Shown: positions 20,100-32,406 of the stretch, in pieces
Numbering within the stretch: position 1 is the stretch's first letter
Layout of the letters: each line of letters starts with the position of its first letter
Origin: Diorhabda sublineata
Lineage: Eukaryota > Arthropoda > Insecta > Coleoptera > Chrysomelidae
DNA length: 64,000 bases
Direction of reading: 5' to 3'
Assembly: GCF_026230105.1 (NCBI RefSeq)
Contig: NC_079478.1
Location: 10,307,653-10,371,652 of the forward strand
Program-made: the position numbers and the translations under genes
Notes under the pieces: generated by a model
The model's input: the letters and a program-made list of their open reading frames with translations, nothing else
The model's database searches: none
Told to the model about the DNA's origin: nothing

Positions 20100-23000
20100 T
20101 GTACGTGCTCTTGACGTCGAAGTTAACCGCTGATCGTCACTAAACGCTAAAAACATAATCTTATTTTTCTAGTGTCGTTTGTAGTTGCAGTTACCCTGAA
20201 ACATAACTTCTCTAAGTAAAAGACTGATAGAATTTCTACATGCTCATGAGTGTTTATATAACAAACAGTCTACTGGATACAAGAAAATTTGATTATATAA
20301 ACCCAGATTCATTCTTCTATGTTAAAAAAATTCGTTCATTTTAAAATATGTTGTAGTAAAGTAACTTTAGATATCTCTATTCAAATTGAAGGGTCTCACC
20401 CACCATCGTCCTGTTATATGACGTTTGGTATATATTTCTGTACACATTTTATACAGTAAAGTAAGTATATAATAAATTATAAATAATTCAAAATCGTTGA
20501 TCCCGGTTCAAATTTCTTTGTTATACATGCACTTTTAGGATTATGTTTACGGGCCAACCAGCGTCATGATCGCGTTCATTCTCTGCAGCTTTAAATTTGA
20601 AGTGTATTATTAACATTTATGAACGTCTAGAGCGCGTTATGTCTCGTTCATTCTGTACTCAGCTTTACTTAGGCCTCCTCCAAAAGACTGAAGGAATTCG
20701 GAAATGGGATGTATAGATTTCTGGATCAGAATCTAATATCAAATTAACAAATCCAAGCAAGGATTATTTATTAAATGGAAATATAATTTTTTCGAAATTG
20801 ACAATAATGCCGATTGTTCGATAGAAAGCAATGACATCGCTTTTTAGTGCCTAGGCACTGAAGTCACAGAGCTTTCATCCGCTTCATTTTTGCCAGCAGT
20901 TGATTACACGTCATTCAGCTTACAATCTCTAAGCTTTAAGAACAATTTGAACTATTCTATCACCGTTAATATAAATGAATGAAAATAAATTATATTTGCA
21001 TGCCAATGTTTAAAAAATAATCTCCCCTTTAGTAACAAAGTATGACTTTAGGGCCTTGATATATGAATAACTATTATTAAACAAATATGTCCTTGTATGT
21101 ATAATGAATTCTGGTTATACATCTGGATCACGTTGAAACGTTTTATCGCTACTATAAACTTCATCGTCAACATCACTAATGCTTAATTTATTATTCTAAT
21201 ACCATTATAAATTCATGATAAGCCCGCTTTTTAATGAGATCGATAATTAGTTTCTATCTTTCTTGATTAACGATGTAAATTAATTACTACAAATGCAAAT
21301 GTGACAATTTCACTTAAACGGTAATTCTGGTCATGAGCACAACCCCAATGAAAAACAAGAAATAACATCGATAACGCAGTTACTATCTACTATTATATAG
21401 ATCATTTTTATCAGAGTGTTTCCAGTTTTATGCTTTTCTTTTCTTGGGATCTGATTCTACTTGTTCTCTTCACCATAACTTCGATCGTCTACACCTTAGA
21501 GTCGTCCCACCTTCTACAATTTCAGAACCAAATTAAAAGTAATTTTCCTTAATATTACGTAGACGACACTCCTAATTTCCTACACATAAAGGTCCGTTTG
21601 TTATACAGATGAGTCGAAGATCACAATTGGTTTCTGAACGGCTGGGAACCCCCGCTATGTGACGCCGAAAGCTAAGGCTTACCGTTGGGTTGATTACTGA
21701 CCACTGCAATATGCCCAAGGTCTAAGATGTAAAGGTGTAAAGGAAACTCTACTCTGAGCATTGATCAATGGAGCTCCTCTCCGGGCTATTTGAGAACATA
21801 TTTTGGGAAGGACCGTAGGAGTTACATCGAAAGGAGACAAAAATATGTAAGCATCCCCAACGTAGCATACGGAATAGGTGTCAATAATTTGAACCTAAAT
21901 CCATGAATTTTTTCGGGCACAATGAGTGCCAGGTCTAACCAGAATCCAAGTCCATTCAGCTTTGTATTTAATGATATCCAATCAGTTGTTCTTCTATGAG
22001 TTTTGGTGTTTAGTGCCCATTGAGACTTTTAAGCTTGCTTTGAACTATAATTGTGCCAAGTTTTAGAAAAACAGGTCAAAGCCTCTCCTCTTATGGTACT
22101 CTTGGACTTTTAAGGGTTAGTTTTGAGGTTTTGGAGGGGGAGTTTGGGTTTTCGAGTCCATTGAGACTTTTAATCAGCGTGTTTTGGACTTGAACTCACA
22201 TCTCATTGCAAATATCAACTTTATACAAAAGTGATTCTTGGTAAAATTGTTTCTATGGATGATTTATTCAATATTTTTATATGCCAACACTACTTACAAT
22301 TTAAGAAAGGAATATTTATTGTACGTGCTTCTTAATGTTCCATCGTTTGATATTATTACTTCTAGACCATTTGACCGTCTTAAACTATACTATTTATTTA
22401 TTCAAATTGTTTCGCTTGATGAACGTTCTAAAACGAAACAACTCTTGCTTATATTTCCTCTTTAGAAAACACAAACAGTGTCTAGAAATTTTCATTTGTG
22501 TTATGCTTTAAAAGAAATGTTGGAACAATCTTTTTTCATAACTTTACGTTTGGAATGTAAATCTAACATAATTAAAATTCATAGCAAAGTATAAAGCTTT
22601 CTTTTAAACGAAAATACACATTTTTGTCTACGAATTTATTTTTGCTTGCTTCCTTAATATAATTGGAACGTATTCAGTTAATGCAACATTATTATGATAT
22701 AGACCGTCATTATAATTTGCATTTTCTATTTGAAATATTTTAAAAGTCTGTAGAAAATATAGTCTAATTCATAAAAGCACTGGGCCTGATATACACGCCA
22801 TAATTCCAGTGTTTTAAAAGCCTTCAAAAACATAAATCCATAATATCGTGTTGCAAAATAAGGAAGTGTCTTTTGGACAAAATAGTTGAGGATAATGGTT
22901 TATCTGTCTGTAGATAATATAGGAATTGAACTCAAAAAATTGTCTGCACAATGACTACCAGGAGTATTTTCAGATGTACACAAACAAACTCGAAAAACCA

Positions 23001-23220
23001 AATGCAGATAAGTAACAATGGATGACTAACGGATGCAAAATTATGATGTGAAAAGCAAAATAAAGGGGAAGGAGTGTAAATATCTAGGGCTCACCACGAG
23101 CCATAAAATTAAAGAAATTTCTTATTTCTTAGACCTTTTGATTTGTGTTTATGTTTATACATGTTCTTGATTTTAGGCCTCTTCTGTTTTAAAATTATTT
23201 TTTTTATAATTTTTAGAAAT
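20100..23220. other. Long intronic stretch with faint LINE traces
   Basis: Mostly AT-rich sequence with no gene. Around 21605-21850 the frames give YTDESKITIG and GLITDHCNMPK, faintly like a LINE RNase H and its tail. Around 23040-23110 GKECKYLGLTTSHK resembles the KYLG motif downstream of a LINE reverse transcriptase. Both are too short and too broken to assign firmly. A short partial repeat (ccattgagacttttaa) occurs twice at 22018 and 22161. Confidence 0.35.
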
Positions 23221-23221
23221 A

Positions 23222-23640
23222 GATAAAAATTGACGTTTCGAATTTTCTTTGAGTCTTTATCAAAATATGATATTGACACTTACAATTTGCGTATTTATAT
23301 TGATCAATTTATAAAAGCTATAGAACTCACATTTATAACATCTTTCAAGTATGAAAATGAAATATACAAACATGAAATTAGGAACAAATTGATGGTTGTG
23401 CTATGGGGGCTTCCATTTCAAGTGTTATAGCACAATTGGTAATGGAAGATCTTGAGGAAACTGTCCTAAGCAAACTAGATATAAATATTCCATTATTTTT
23501 ACCGATATGTAGATGATTGTATTACTGCCGTACCAAAGAATCAAGTTAAAAATATGAATAAAAAATTCGATTGTTATCATAAAAAACTTCAATTCACAAT
23601 TCACAATCGAATTCAAGCAATCATAATTATAGCAAGGCCA
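23222..23640 (+). pseudogene. Penelope-like reverse transcriptase relic
   Basis: A noncoding start (gacgtttcgaattttctttgagtc, in outline) resembles the motif often found at Penelope ends. The frames then give FKYENEIYKH, CAMGASISSVIAQLVMEDLE and, after a break, FYRYVDDC followed by ITAVPKNQVKNMNKKF. CAMG(S/A)SxSxxxAxLxME and YVDD are reverse transcriptase motifs B and C in the form used by Penelope-like elements. Frameshifts occur at about 23395 and 23500. The GIY-YIG endonuclease that normally follows is absent here; a separate one is at 60010. Confidence 0.75.
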
Positions 23641-24860
23641 ACAGTATCCCTCCCCGAATAAATAAAAAGGTAGCTGAAGTTACTGTAAAGCATTACAATG
23701 TGGTAATTTTATCTATTTTGTTATCAAATGAAGGAGCCACAGGAATGTTTTTATGACTAAAAACTAGGTTATTGAAAATGTTGTTCGAACAGGCGCATGG
23801 CGATATTATAAAATCCAATTGTTCTTAATGTGTACAATCACGCGCATAATTCTTTTTCGCAATCTTCCTCGCGTTAAAAGTATTGAGTTACTAAGGGATA
23901 AACTCTGATGATTCCCTAGCTATCAACCAATATTGACTTCTTAGAAATTTGTGAGGTCTGGAGCGCGTCATTCCATTTTCTGACGTTTGGTTTTCGGATC
24001 GTATTCAAAAAAGGGGATCATTTTGCAACGAATTCAAATAGTGATGACACAGTATATCATCTGTCGACTCTGATCTTGATAATACCTTAGAATTAACATT
24101 TATATATAGATAGAGCCAGGTTAGGAAGCTTGTTCAAGTGGGCTTGAACTGCTGCTTGCGAGAACTGCTACTATACAAAGAGAAGGTTTACGAATCTCTA
24201 TAACGTCGATGTTTCGTGTGGTGGAAACGGCAAAGGAAGAGAATAACAAGTTTTGATTATAATAACGAGTAGAAAGAAAAAGCGAGTGGTAAACCGGCGC
24301 GACGCTTCCAATAGTACAATTCCATTTACTTAAACATTAATTCCATAAATAGTACATCGTTGCATGAAATTAATTCACTTATTTTAAGAATGCACTTAAA
24401 AGACGGTTTCACAAAAATGACTACGCAAAACCAGATGATTCAAATTCATACCTAAACGTTTAGCGCATATCCACCTGTCGTCTTTTTGAGTATTTTGTAA
24501 ACTGGATATAATCAAATTATTCGTATGAGTTTTACATATTATGAGATATTTGGCTAGCAAAACATAATATCTAAAAAATAATCCCTCTTAACGCTTGTTT
24601 AAGATGAACAGAATCCATATTTCATTAAAATTAATTCAAAAGTTTCGATTTGCTTCACAATTAATTGATAGCACCTCATTACACAGTAATTGTGAAAGAT
24701 ATAGTGATATATTTGCGGAGATTTATTTAAATTTATAATACCTAAATTACTTGATATACTGTATGAAAAATATAAGCTCCTTAAGTAAAGTTTGTGATAA
24801 TAATCCCGCTCACGTTCTAGGTAGAATTTCATTTAAACATCAGTAGCCACTGTGTGTAGA
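23641..24860. other. Intronic stretch without recognised features
   Basis: AT-rich. The ORF at 24599-24832 (minus) has no motif. A GC-richer patch near 24110-24310 could not be assigned. Confidence 0.45.
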
Positions 24861-24864
24861 TTTA

Positions 24865-25395
24865 AAAATGGTAATTTTTTTATTGGACAAAGAATAATTA
24901 CTTATGCAACAAGTGGGTACAGTTTTCGCGAGTTGGACGATTTCGTACGAGTGAAAAAAAAGTTACTTTACTCGCGAGTTTCATACAAAATTTTTTCTAC
25001 GCACATAGACTTAAAAACATTCGAAACAACTTTATCAATTTTTATTTTGTAATAGTAATATTAAAAGTTCAACTGTGAACATTATTAATTTGAACTGAAG
25101 AAGAAGTTACATTACTATTGGTACTTGAATTGGCAACATTTAACGAGTTTAAAGAAATAACATCGTCTATAGTTGTATTAGTACTTATTGGATTGTTGGT
25201 AGGATCGTCAACATTTATAATGTGGCTTGAAGTCGAACTAGTTGTTCGGTTTAAATCCATTGTGTTTTTTATTGAGTCGTCTACGTAACCCTCCGCAATT
25301 GTGTTGGATTTCCACCCACCGTGCTTCTTCAGTTGAATTATATCACCACCGGAATCGTAGTGATATCTCTACAGAAACATATTTTAACGTTACAA
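24865..25395 (-). mobile_element. Crypton relic: C-terminus of tyrosine recombinase plus 3' hairpin
   Basis: On the minus strand the frame from about 25373 reads YHYDSGGDIIQLKKHGGWKS, NTIAEGYVDDSIKN, and continues through the Ser/Thr/Asn-rich ORF (25069-25260) to a stop. HGGWKSxTVAEGY is the last catalytic block of Crypton-type tyrosine recombinases, holding the second His/Trp box and the nucleophilic Tyr. The preceding HxxR block is missing here. About 80-200 bp downstream (24870-24990) is a hairpin-rich segment containing cgcgag/ctcgcg units, like those after the other Crypton relics. Cryptons move as excised circles through this recombinase. The copy is dead because the first catalytic Arg and HxxR are lost. 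Confidence 0.75.
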
Positions 25396-25439
25396 GTTTA
25401 TGTAAAGTAAAATGTTACCGAAATCGTTAACTCATGATG

Positions 25440-26060
25440 ATAACTTATTGAAATCTAGTTTCCGTACATTATTGTTTGAAAGGATTGATCAGAACTAATT
25501 AAATTAGAATATAAAATCTTAGTTTTCTATAACATTTATATTTACTACGTAGATGTGGAATGTATGATAGATAAAAATTCTTGATTAAAAAATATAGCAA
25601 ATTATCATACAAATACTTATCGAAATTGAAATAAAGTTAACAAAACGTGAGTCATAAAAAAGTCTATCAACTTAATGTCCTCGGAACGCTAAAATATCAT
25701 TTCAACCATTTAGAAGTATACGTTTCGTATTTGACGGGATTACGAACCGTGTAACAACCGTAAAATTCTGAACTTTATTACTATGTTTCTTAGATGGAAT
25801 ATATTGGTAATAATATAAAACGAATTCGAATATGAGTTTATACACTATATCCCATCGATCATCGTAAAACTGTCTTATATAATTTACTTCATATCAATTT
25901 AGTCTTCTTGTCGTCAGGACATATAACAATTGTGACACTTTTTGTATGAGAATCTGGGCCCAAATAATAATTAGCAATCCTCGAGCCCCGGACGGACGAG
26001 CGTCAAACGTCTTGATTGATCTGTACGACTGTTTTTTGTTGCAAACATTCAATGTACCTA
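25440..26060. other. Intronic stretch without recognised features
   Basis: AT-rich sequence with no recognised frame or repeat. Confidence 0.5.
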
Positions 26061-26065
26061 ATACC

Positions 26066-26684
26066 AGGTCTGACTATTGAAAAGCGAGATTGCGCTCCTA
26101 GAGAGTGCTTTAGACGGGTGGCGTAAAAAACGAGTAATGCGTTGGGGAACTAAATATCTTGTCTATGCACGTCCCAAAACACGTTTCGCTCATTATTATA
26201 GTATCTGTGTAGTAGTGGTTTGAAACGAACTGGTGACGGAAACCATGTGCTACGAAAAACAGGAGCAACGTATCAATCTCAAGTTTCTGTTTGAGTGCTG
26301 CAAGATGAGCAGCGCCCAGGTCGCCCTATACGAGTAATTACACATGACAAAAGTCTGTGCGAAGTTAGTGCCAAAAAATCTGACTCCTGACCAAAAGCTC
26401 TTGCGTCAACGGGTCTGCTCAGATTTCTTTGAAAGGTTAGAAAAAGATCTGATTTGAAAGGGACCCGATTTGAGTCGATGGAAGCGGTAAAGCAACAAAC
26501 GGCAGAGCTCCTAAAGGCGCTCACCAAAGAAGACTTTCGGAACTGCTTCGATCAAAGGATAAAACGTATGGAAAGGTGTGTGGCGGGGATAGGGGAGTAT
26601 ATTGAAGAGGAACATTCGAATGCAGAATAATTTTTATAATAAAACCCTTTTTCGTAACCGGTCTCTTTGTTCAATAGCCAGACC
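26066..26684 (+). mobile_element. Internally deleted mariner element, copy 1
   Basis: The left end (GGTCTGACTATTGAAA at about 26067) pairs inverted with TTCAATAGCCAGACC ending at about 26684. The + strand keeps two transposase blocks: TKVCAKLVPKNLTPDQKLLR and RVCSDFFERLEKDL, then directly the C-terminus (RIKRMERCVAGIGEYIEEEH). The entire DDE core between them is deleted, giving 0.62 kb against about 1.3 kb for a complete mariner. The same family, in the other orientation, is at 34625-35393. Confidence 0.8.
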
Positions 26685-26689
26685 TCGAA

Positions 26690-27135
26690 TATACGAGGTA
26701 TTTAGTCCTTTTCGATCTAGTGAACTCCTAGCGAGTATTTTGTAGTATTTGCAGGGTTTATAAATTAGAAACATATTTAGATAATTTATGTTTAAATTGA
26801 AAACTTAGTTACAACGAAGAAATCGTTCTAGGATATTAACCAAACTATTGTTTGGTTAATATCCTAGAAATATGTTTTATACTTTATCAAAAAACTATTC
26901 TTCTTTTCGTGTTCTGACATTATCAAGAAACTTCTAGACTTTTTTCCTGCTCGACAAACATCATTCAACTATTGAGTTTCAATATATAATACGGACAAGC
27001 CAATACGGAAAGAAAGTATTGATAAAATGGTTAAAAGCTTTAAAAAGTACTGTTCAAATTTCAAATTATATACGATAATGTTAGACTAAGCTCCAGTGGA
27101 GCTGAAAAGGATTTATCACCATCAAAACTAAGGAA
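26690..27135. other. Intronic stretch with a perfect 20-bp palindrome
   Basis: Apart from the palindrome at 26826-26869, which is listed separately, nothing was recognised. Confidence 0.5.
26826..26869. repeat. Perfect inverted repeat, 20-bp arms, 4-base loop
   Basis: Arm TTCTAGGATATTAACCAAAC at 26826-26845 is exactly complementary to 26850-26869; the spacer is TATT. It lies about 140 bp downstream of the deleted mariner. It would form a strong hairpin in DNA or in the CASK pre-mRNA. No surrounding element is visible. Confidence 0.9.
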
Positions 27136-27139
27136 CGAA

Positions 27140-27440
27140 AATTGCAAAAAACAGAAGAGAGGTCAATCTATCTCAAGGAGGCTGAACAGATGGAGCTCCG
27201 AAACCACAGGACGATGGACCCACACGGTAGGAGCGTGACGGACTAGGCAGAAAGGAAGTATGGTCATGTAAACTATTACCTGACGAAATTCTTGTTGGTA
27301 TTTGGGCTTGTTTGGTTTTCTGGTGCTTTCTGAAGATCGCACTTTCTTGTGCAAAGTGGTTCAGCATCGGGGTGATCTCGCACAACGGGGGAGAGGAGTC
27401 ATACCTGAGGCAATAATCGGGAAAATGATCTAGAGGAAGG
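27140..27440 (+). pseudogene. LINE RNase H C-terminal fragment (R1/Jockey-like)
   Basis: Frames on the + strand give TTGRWTHTVGA, KYGHVNYYLTKFL and LVFGLVWF. They fit the segment after RNase H of R1-group LINEs (TGRWTHxLIPxVxxWxxRKHGEVxFYLTQFLxGHGCFRxYL). Several frameshifts are present. Confidence 0.6.
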
Positions 27441-27444
27441 CGGT

Positions 27445-28124
27445 ATGGGATAATGTAATTGTCATGTTGGAATTAAACATCTTTTCTCATGATGTTTTTT
27501 TAACTTTGATATCAAAACATAATCAATAGAGATTTCACCCTTCGAATTCTACAACATAGTCGAAAAGACTGTTTCTGCTTTCATCGGAAGAAATCCATTA
27601 TTGCGATCGTAGTTTTCTTTCTGAGGTAAAATGGTGTCTTTGTTTATCTAAAAGAGTTTTCTCCATATAAGTATTAAAACTAATCTGGAAACATCTGGAA
27701 AGTGAAAGTGTTTGAACTTGAACTTTTGAAAAGTTACTCGTACACTAGTACAAAGAAGAAATCGTAGTTGTTCTTAAGAAACGAAAAATTGTTCTTGAAA
27801 CAATTTTTTTATGGAATCTTATTCCGGCCTTAAAACTGCTCGATAATATTTTTTTTAATAACTATAACCTACAAATGAATCGTCAATATATTTGTCGCCT
27901 AAAAGTGCTAGTGCTTATTTCTTGAAACCTTTTTTGCCAATTAAAAAAAAAACGCTTTATATTAGTTCATTATTCCAATTGTCAAACTTACTTCATCTTT
28001 GAATAATCTTACTTTTAGGTTTGTGAGCGTTGAGGTAATGGCTAAGACCTTAAATGGCTTGATGAAGTAATTTCATATGATAACTATTTTCTCAAGCAAT
28101 AATTATGATTCTTATGCATTACAG
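27445..28124. other. End of CASK intron 1, no recognised feature
   Basis: AT-rich sequence leading to a weak pyrimidine tract and the acag acceptor at 28121-28124. Confidence 0.55.
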
Positions 28125-28300
28125 GTAGAGTTGGTAGCCCTCAATTTATGGCTCCCGAGGTTGTAGAAAGACGACAATATGGAAAACCTGTTGATATATG
28201 GGCAGCTGGAGTGCTTTTACACGTCCTGTTATCGGGAACTCTGCCATTTCATGGCAGCGGAAGAAGATTACATGATGCAATATGCAGAGGAAAACTTCAT
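28125..28300 (+). CDS. CASK: CASK internal exon B: kinase activation segment and C-lobe
   Basis: The exon follows the acceptor acag and ends at a gtaagt donor. Its first two bases complete the Gly codon left by exon A, giving GRVGSPQFMAPEVVERRQYG. It encodes 58 full codons: the APE motif at the end of the activation segment, the DIWAAGVLLHVLLSG helix with its conserved Asp and Gly, and LPFHG of subdomain IX-X. All fixed structural residues of a CaMK-type C-lobe are present. Intron 1 before it is about 27.7 kb and intron 2 after it is about 4.1 kb. Confidence 0.96.
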
Positions 28301-28889
28301 GTAAGTAATTTAAAACTACATTGGTTTTTCGTATTGGAATGCATTAGGAGAGTTATTGTTAGTGTTAATGTTATTATTGTTACTAAATAAGAAATTTTCG
28401 GTGCTACAGAAGAAGTGTGCAAATGCAAACCGATCGCTATTATCATGATACTCTCGCAAATCAGCATAGCCGTGGCGTCAATTTGAAATCTTATATATAA
28501 TTTGAAAATCATTTATTAGACGTTTATATATATTATTATTAGGAAACATTGCAGTAATTGTTGAGTTTATTTTGGATACTTTGAAGTATATAAATATATT
28601 CAAGATATTAAGGAATCAAAGTTATTGATCCTAAATTTAAAACACTGTTTACATTGACCATAAATAAAGATCGCAATCGTTTCGTCATGTCCCGTTAATG
28701 AAACTGTTAATGAACCCAAATAAAGTCCTAGATCTTTCATCTGTGACACCTTTTCAATTGAGTGATTTCCATTAAAGTATTGAGAAATAAATGTGCATTG
28801 CTTTCTAATGAAAGTTATCCTATAGTATTTATCGAAATTAAAAGAAAGAATATTTTTTTACCAAAGCAGCATTTAGATATAATTTTGAT

Positions 28890-29150
28890 GTAAATATTAA
28901 GTAAAAAAGGTTTCAAGTAGGATCCTTGAAGTACCCCCAAAGTTATAGCTAAAAGGTGATATATATTTACCTGTATCTACTGTCTGAGATGTATTATTTA
29001 TTAAAGATTTGAATCATCGCAGTAGATCAATTTGTAGCGAGTGCAAGTTCATACAACATAATATAATGATCAATTTTATCAAAGACCCTACTAACATCTA
29101 ACTGAATAAAGTACATTCATATATTCTCACAAATATTTGCTATAATAATA
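28890..29150 (-). pseudogene. LINE reverse transcriptase fragment, antisense
   Basis: On the minus strand, IQLDVSRVFDKIDHYIMLYE matches motif A (LDLSKAFDTVDHxxLL). About 60 codons later GVLQGSYLKP matches motif B (GVPQGSxLGP). A stop and a shift lie between them. Only this palm segment is left. Confidence 0.65.
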
Positions 29151-29399
29151 TTTGAATCACATGTATAAAGTTTAACTTTGCTGAAATAATGCTAATTTTT
29201 CTAACTTTAGACAGTAGAAAATGGTAAACTTCGAAATATTAAAATGGCAGATAACCAGCGATAGAGTTTTGGAAGATTTTGGAATTTCGGACATATCTAA
29301 CAAAATCATCGCCGCACAGTTTATCGTTTATTACAACATAGGTGTACAAAAGTCTCTTTTAACCATTGATCATTCTATGATTCTATAGTAATATGACTT

Positions 29400-29690
29400 G
29401 TTTATAGACGTCGAACCTAGCATTCAATGCAACCTGAATTTCGTACCACATGTAATGTTAAACCTCCTTTAGGGCAGAATATTAGAAGATTGTATAAACA
29501 ATATAGTGATACAGGTGGACTCTGCTAAAGCAAATCATCAGATCGTCTCCATGTGTCCAATGAAGACATCTGCAAAAATCCACTTTACGAGCGAGCTGGT
29601 AAGGAACTTAAATTTCTTCGACATTTTACTTTGCGCCGACGTTTGCGTATGAAACAAAACATATTTCAATTACTCCAATGTTGAGATTTG
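29400..29690 (+). pseudogene. DUF4817-type transposase N-terminal fragment
   Basis: The + strand reads FRTTCNVKPPLGQNIRRLYK, QYSDTGGLC, a stop, then SNEDICKNPLYERAGKELKF and LRRRLRMKQNIFQLLQ. These fit the N-terminal helix-turn-helix region of the family (typical GxxIRRLxxKFxETGSVxDxxRSGRP ... LRMxPYKFQLLQ). One clear stop and no DDE domain follow. Confidence 0.65.
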
Positions 29691-29699
29691 TGAGTTTTT

Positions 29700-30185
29700 T
29701 ATTCAAATCCATATAGTTGAACTTTTTGTATCTTTTTTGAGAATATGATAGACCGTGTAAGAAAGGAACAGTCTTACTGGAGCTGATGATTTGCTTTACA
29801 TTACCGTACTATTTTTGATTTTTATTCTGACGGTTTGTAGAAAGCACTAAGTTTTAGAACATTTGTTAAACTTAAGAAGCGTATTAGAAGTGTATTAGAG
29901 CCATTATCGATTCAATCACTCAAGAAATGCTAGCTAATATGAGGAACCAATAAAGACATATGTAGTGCATCTAATTAACTTCATATTAAACACTTGTCAA
30001 TGATATTCAAACAACATAATTAGTAACCCTTCAATATAGAAGTGAGCTCTTACCCCTGATCATTAGTTTTTGAAACATAAATCTACAAAATCAGCTAGTT
30101 CTTTTTGGAATTCTCTGTAGTATAAAGAAACTATTCGAATTCTATAACTCCTTCTCATGATCCGATTTCATATTTCCTTGATGCT
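29700..30185. other. Intronic stretch without recognised features
   Basis: AT-rich part of CASK intron 2. No frame or repeat recognised. Confidence 0.5.
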
Positions 30186-30189
30186 AATA

Positions 30190-30890
30190 TTAACTTACAC
30201 AATTCCTTGGAATGGAAATTGATTTCCTCCTGTTTTGCGTTGAGATCAGTTTCCAAAGAACGGAACTTATCCAGCTCCCTTTCCTTCTGGGGTACGTGTA
30301 GTGCGACTCTATTTGAGCGAATCTTCAAACTACAAAAAAGAGATATTAGATATTTAGTCGGACTAAACAGTAGGGGTCAATGTAGGGACTTTTTTAAAAA
30401 ATTAAAAATTCTGACACTTCCTTATTCGTCTTTGAATCCGTTTGTCTAACTCGTAAACACGTTTCTCCAATTTCAGAAAGGTCGTTGCACGGCTATCCAC
30501 TTATGAATACGGAGCACGACCTTTACCTACCTACTCCACGTTCAGAATTAGTTAAGGGCTCAATATTTTACAATGCAAAAAATGCACAAGCACTTGCCAA
30601 CTGAAATCAATTCGATATAATCTTTTCTCAAATGTAGCAATAATTTGAGGACATATTTACTGGAAAGTGACTTCTACTCTGTAAATGACTATGCTGCATA
30701 CTGGTTTAATTTTGCTTTGGACTTATATACTAATTATTACCTATAATTTTGTTACTCATTGTGGTTTTCTTCTGTATATTTTATTGTATTTGTATCTTAG
30801 TTATTTTTATGTTTGTTTTTTAGTTTTTACAAGCTTTTGTCTACAAATTGTAACAATTTTCTGAAAATAAAGCATTTCTCTCTCTCCATT
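30190..30890 (+). pseudogene. LINE 3' end, third LINE family (copy 1)
   Basis: The ORF at 30207-30449 reads SFWGTCSATLFERIFKLQKR and DIRYLVGLN, and broken frames continue to TYLLESDFYSVNDYAAYW and a noncoding tail ending in gaaaataaagc. FWGxCS...IFxLQKRxIRxLxG is the thumb/C-terminal pattern of CR1/Jockey-like LINE reverse transcriptases. A second copy at 48620-49310 shares nearly all blocks, so this is a repeat family. The 5' parts are missing. Confidence 0.75.
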
Positions 30891-30899
30891 GTGCTTTGC

Positions 30900-32406
30900 T
30901 CGAAATACGAGTTAATAAATAATAATATGAAAACAATTGATTATAAATCAACTGCATCTTATAGACATCGAAATTAAAACATAGGTTCTATATATCAACG
31001 AGCTGTCATTTGCCATTGCCTATTTGTAGGGACATATTAATTTTCCTCTTTTGTCAGACGAAGTAATTTAACTGTTCGCCGCTCGTGACTCGTTTTCATG
31101 TATTCATCGTATTGTTGTGACAACTCCCAAAAACATTTAATTACGCTCGTAAAGTTATTTTGGTATCCAATTTAAAATTCGTCCCCAGGAAAAAAATTAA
31201 TTATGTATCCAACAAGATTCATTCTTGTCAATGTAGTTTTCACATAATACGCTACATGATATTTTTATCAATGGATCTAGTTTATGTATACTGATTGTTT
31301 CACACAAAGATCGTGATCATTATTTCTAAACAAGCTTACTAGGAGAAATATCTACCATATTTAGGACATATTTAGTCAATCTTCTCTCTTGTGTAGGTAT
31401 AATGTACACCTTTTAGGGGTGTATGGTGGATTGATTACTAAAACCTTATATATAATACTATGGCATTAATTATTTTTATATTCCTTGGAGTTTCTATAAC
31501 TGTTGGTGATACTTAAACTAAAGACACTGTTCACGCCACCAGCCCTCAAATCTGCACATCTTCATAGAAAATGTTTACTGTTTCAGACTCGCGTCAGAAA
31601 GTGTAGTTGTATCGTGAGCAGTATGTAGTATCTATTATCATTTCTTGCCAAACAGCTCTACGGATGCAGATAGATAGGAATTGTGTAGCTATTTGCTAAG
31701 TCCACTGAATTACAGGAAAACTGGAGATAATTTGTAATAGCAACGGATATTCGAGGTTAATCGTAAGGCATGGGCGGTTTGAGTTGTTGTTAGAACTTTA
31801 TCTACATTTCTATTCGGATGGCTTGTATGGACATGGTTTAACGATTCAGATTACTCTGAAATGTGCGTTTTGAATCTAACCTTTTGGAAAATTGATAACC
31901 AAACATTTTGCTTTTGATGCGAACGAACAAATAGAAGTTTTTGGTTGCAAAACTATCTCTGTATGATATATGGTCCAGCGACTCGAAACTATGACTTGTT
32001 TTTCAATGTTGTGAGAGCTTGCGTTTGTTGTGTATCAGAGTTGATTGTCATACGTTGCTCTAATGCCCCTAAGCGGTCATTTGGTTCGACGTACTTCATA
32101 CAACATGCTGGATTTCCCTTATCTTGAAATACTATTACCTTCAACTAATTTTTAGCATGTTTTATTGCACCATCTGAAGCAAGATGTCTTTTGAGCTTTG
32201 GCCTGGTTATAGAGCAGCTAACTTCTTTGTTTTTTCCAAATAATAAAATTTTCATGATTATCACATGATTAAATATTACCAATATGCTATAAAAATAGAA
32301 CCAAACATAATTTTTATTTGTTTGTAAATTTCATTTTTAACCGAATTTATGTGCAATAATTTAATCAGAGCTCAATAACTTCTCTCTAATATTTCTTTTG
32401 TTACAG
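30900..32406. other. End of CASK intron 2, one Penelope-related piece
   Basis: Mostly AT-rich. The piece at 31512-31630 is listed separately. The ORF at 31945-32127 has no known motif. The acceptor ttacag lies at 32401-32406. Confidence 0.5.
31512..31630 (+). mobile_element. Degraded Penelope-type terminal piece
   Basis: The motif actaaagacactgttcac at about 31517 matches the left start of the pieces at 52166 and 59865. CGCGTCAGAAAGTGTAGTTG at 31592 matches the right half (CGCGTCAGACAGTGTAATTG at 17937). The hammerhead-like core between them is destroyed. Confidence 0.45.

Noticed and set aside
25242..25430. Plus-strand ORF of 62 codons
   Set aside because: It is antisense to the Crypton HGGW...AEGY block, which has clear family similarity on the minus strand.
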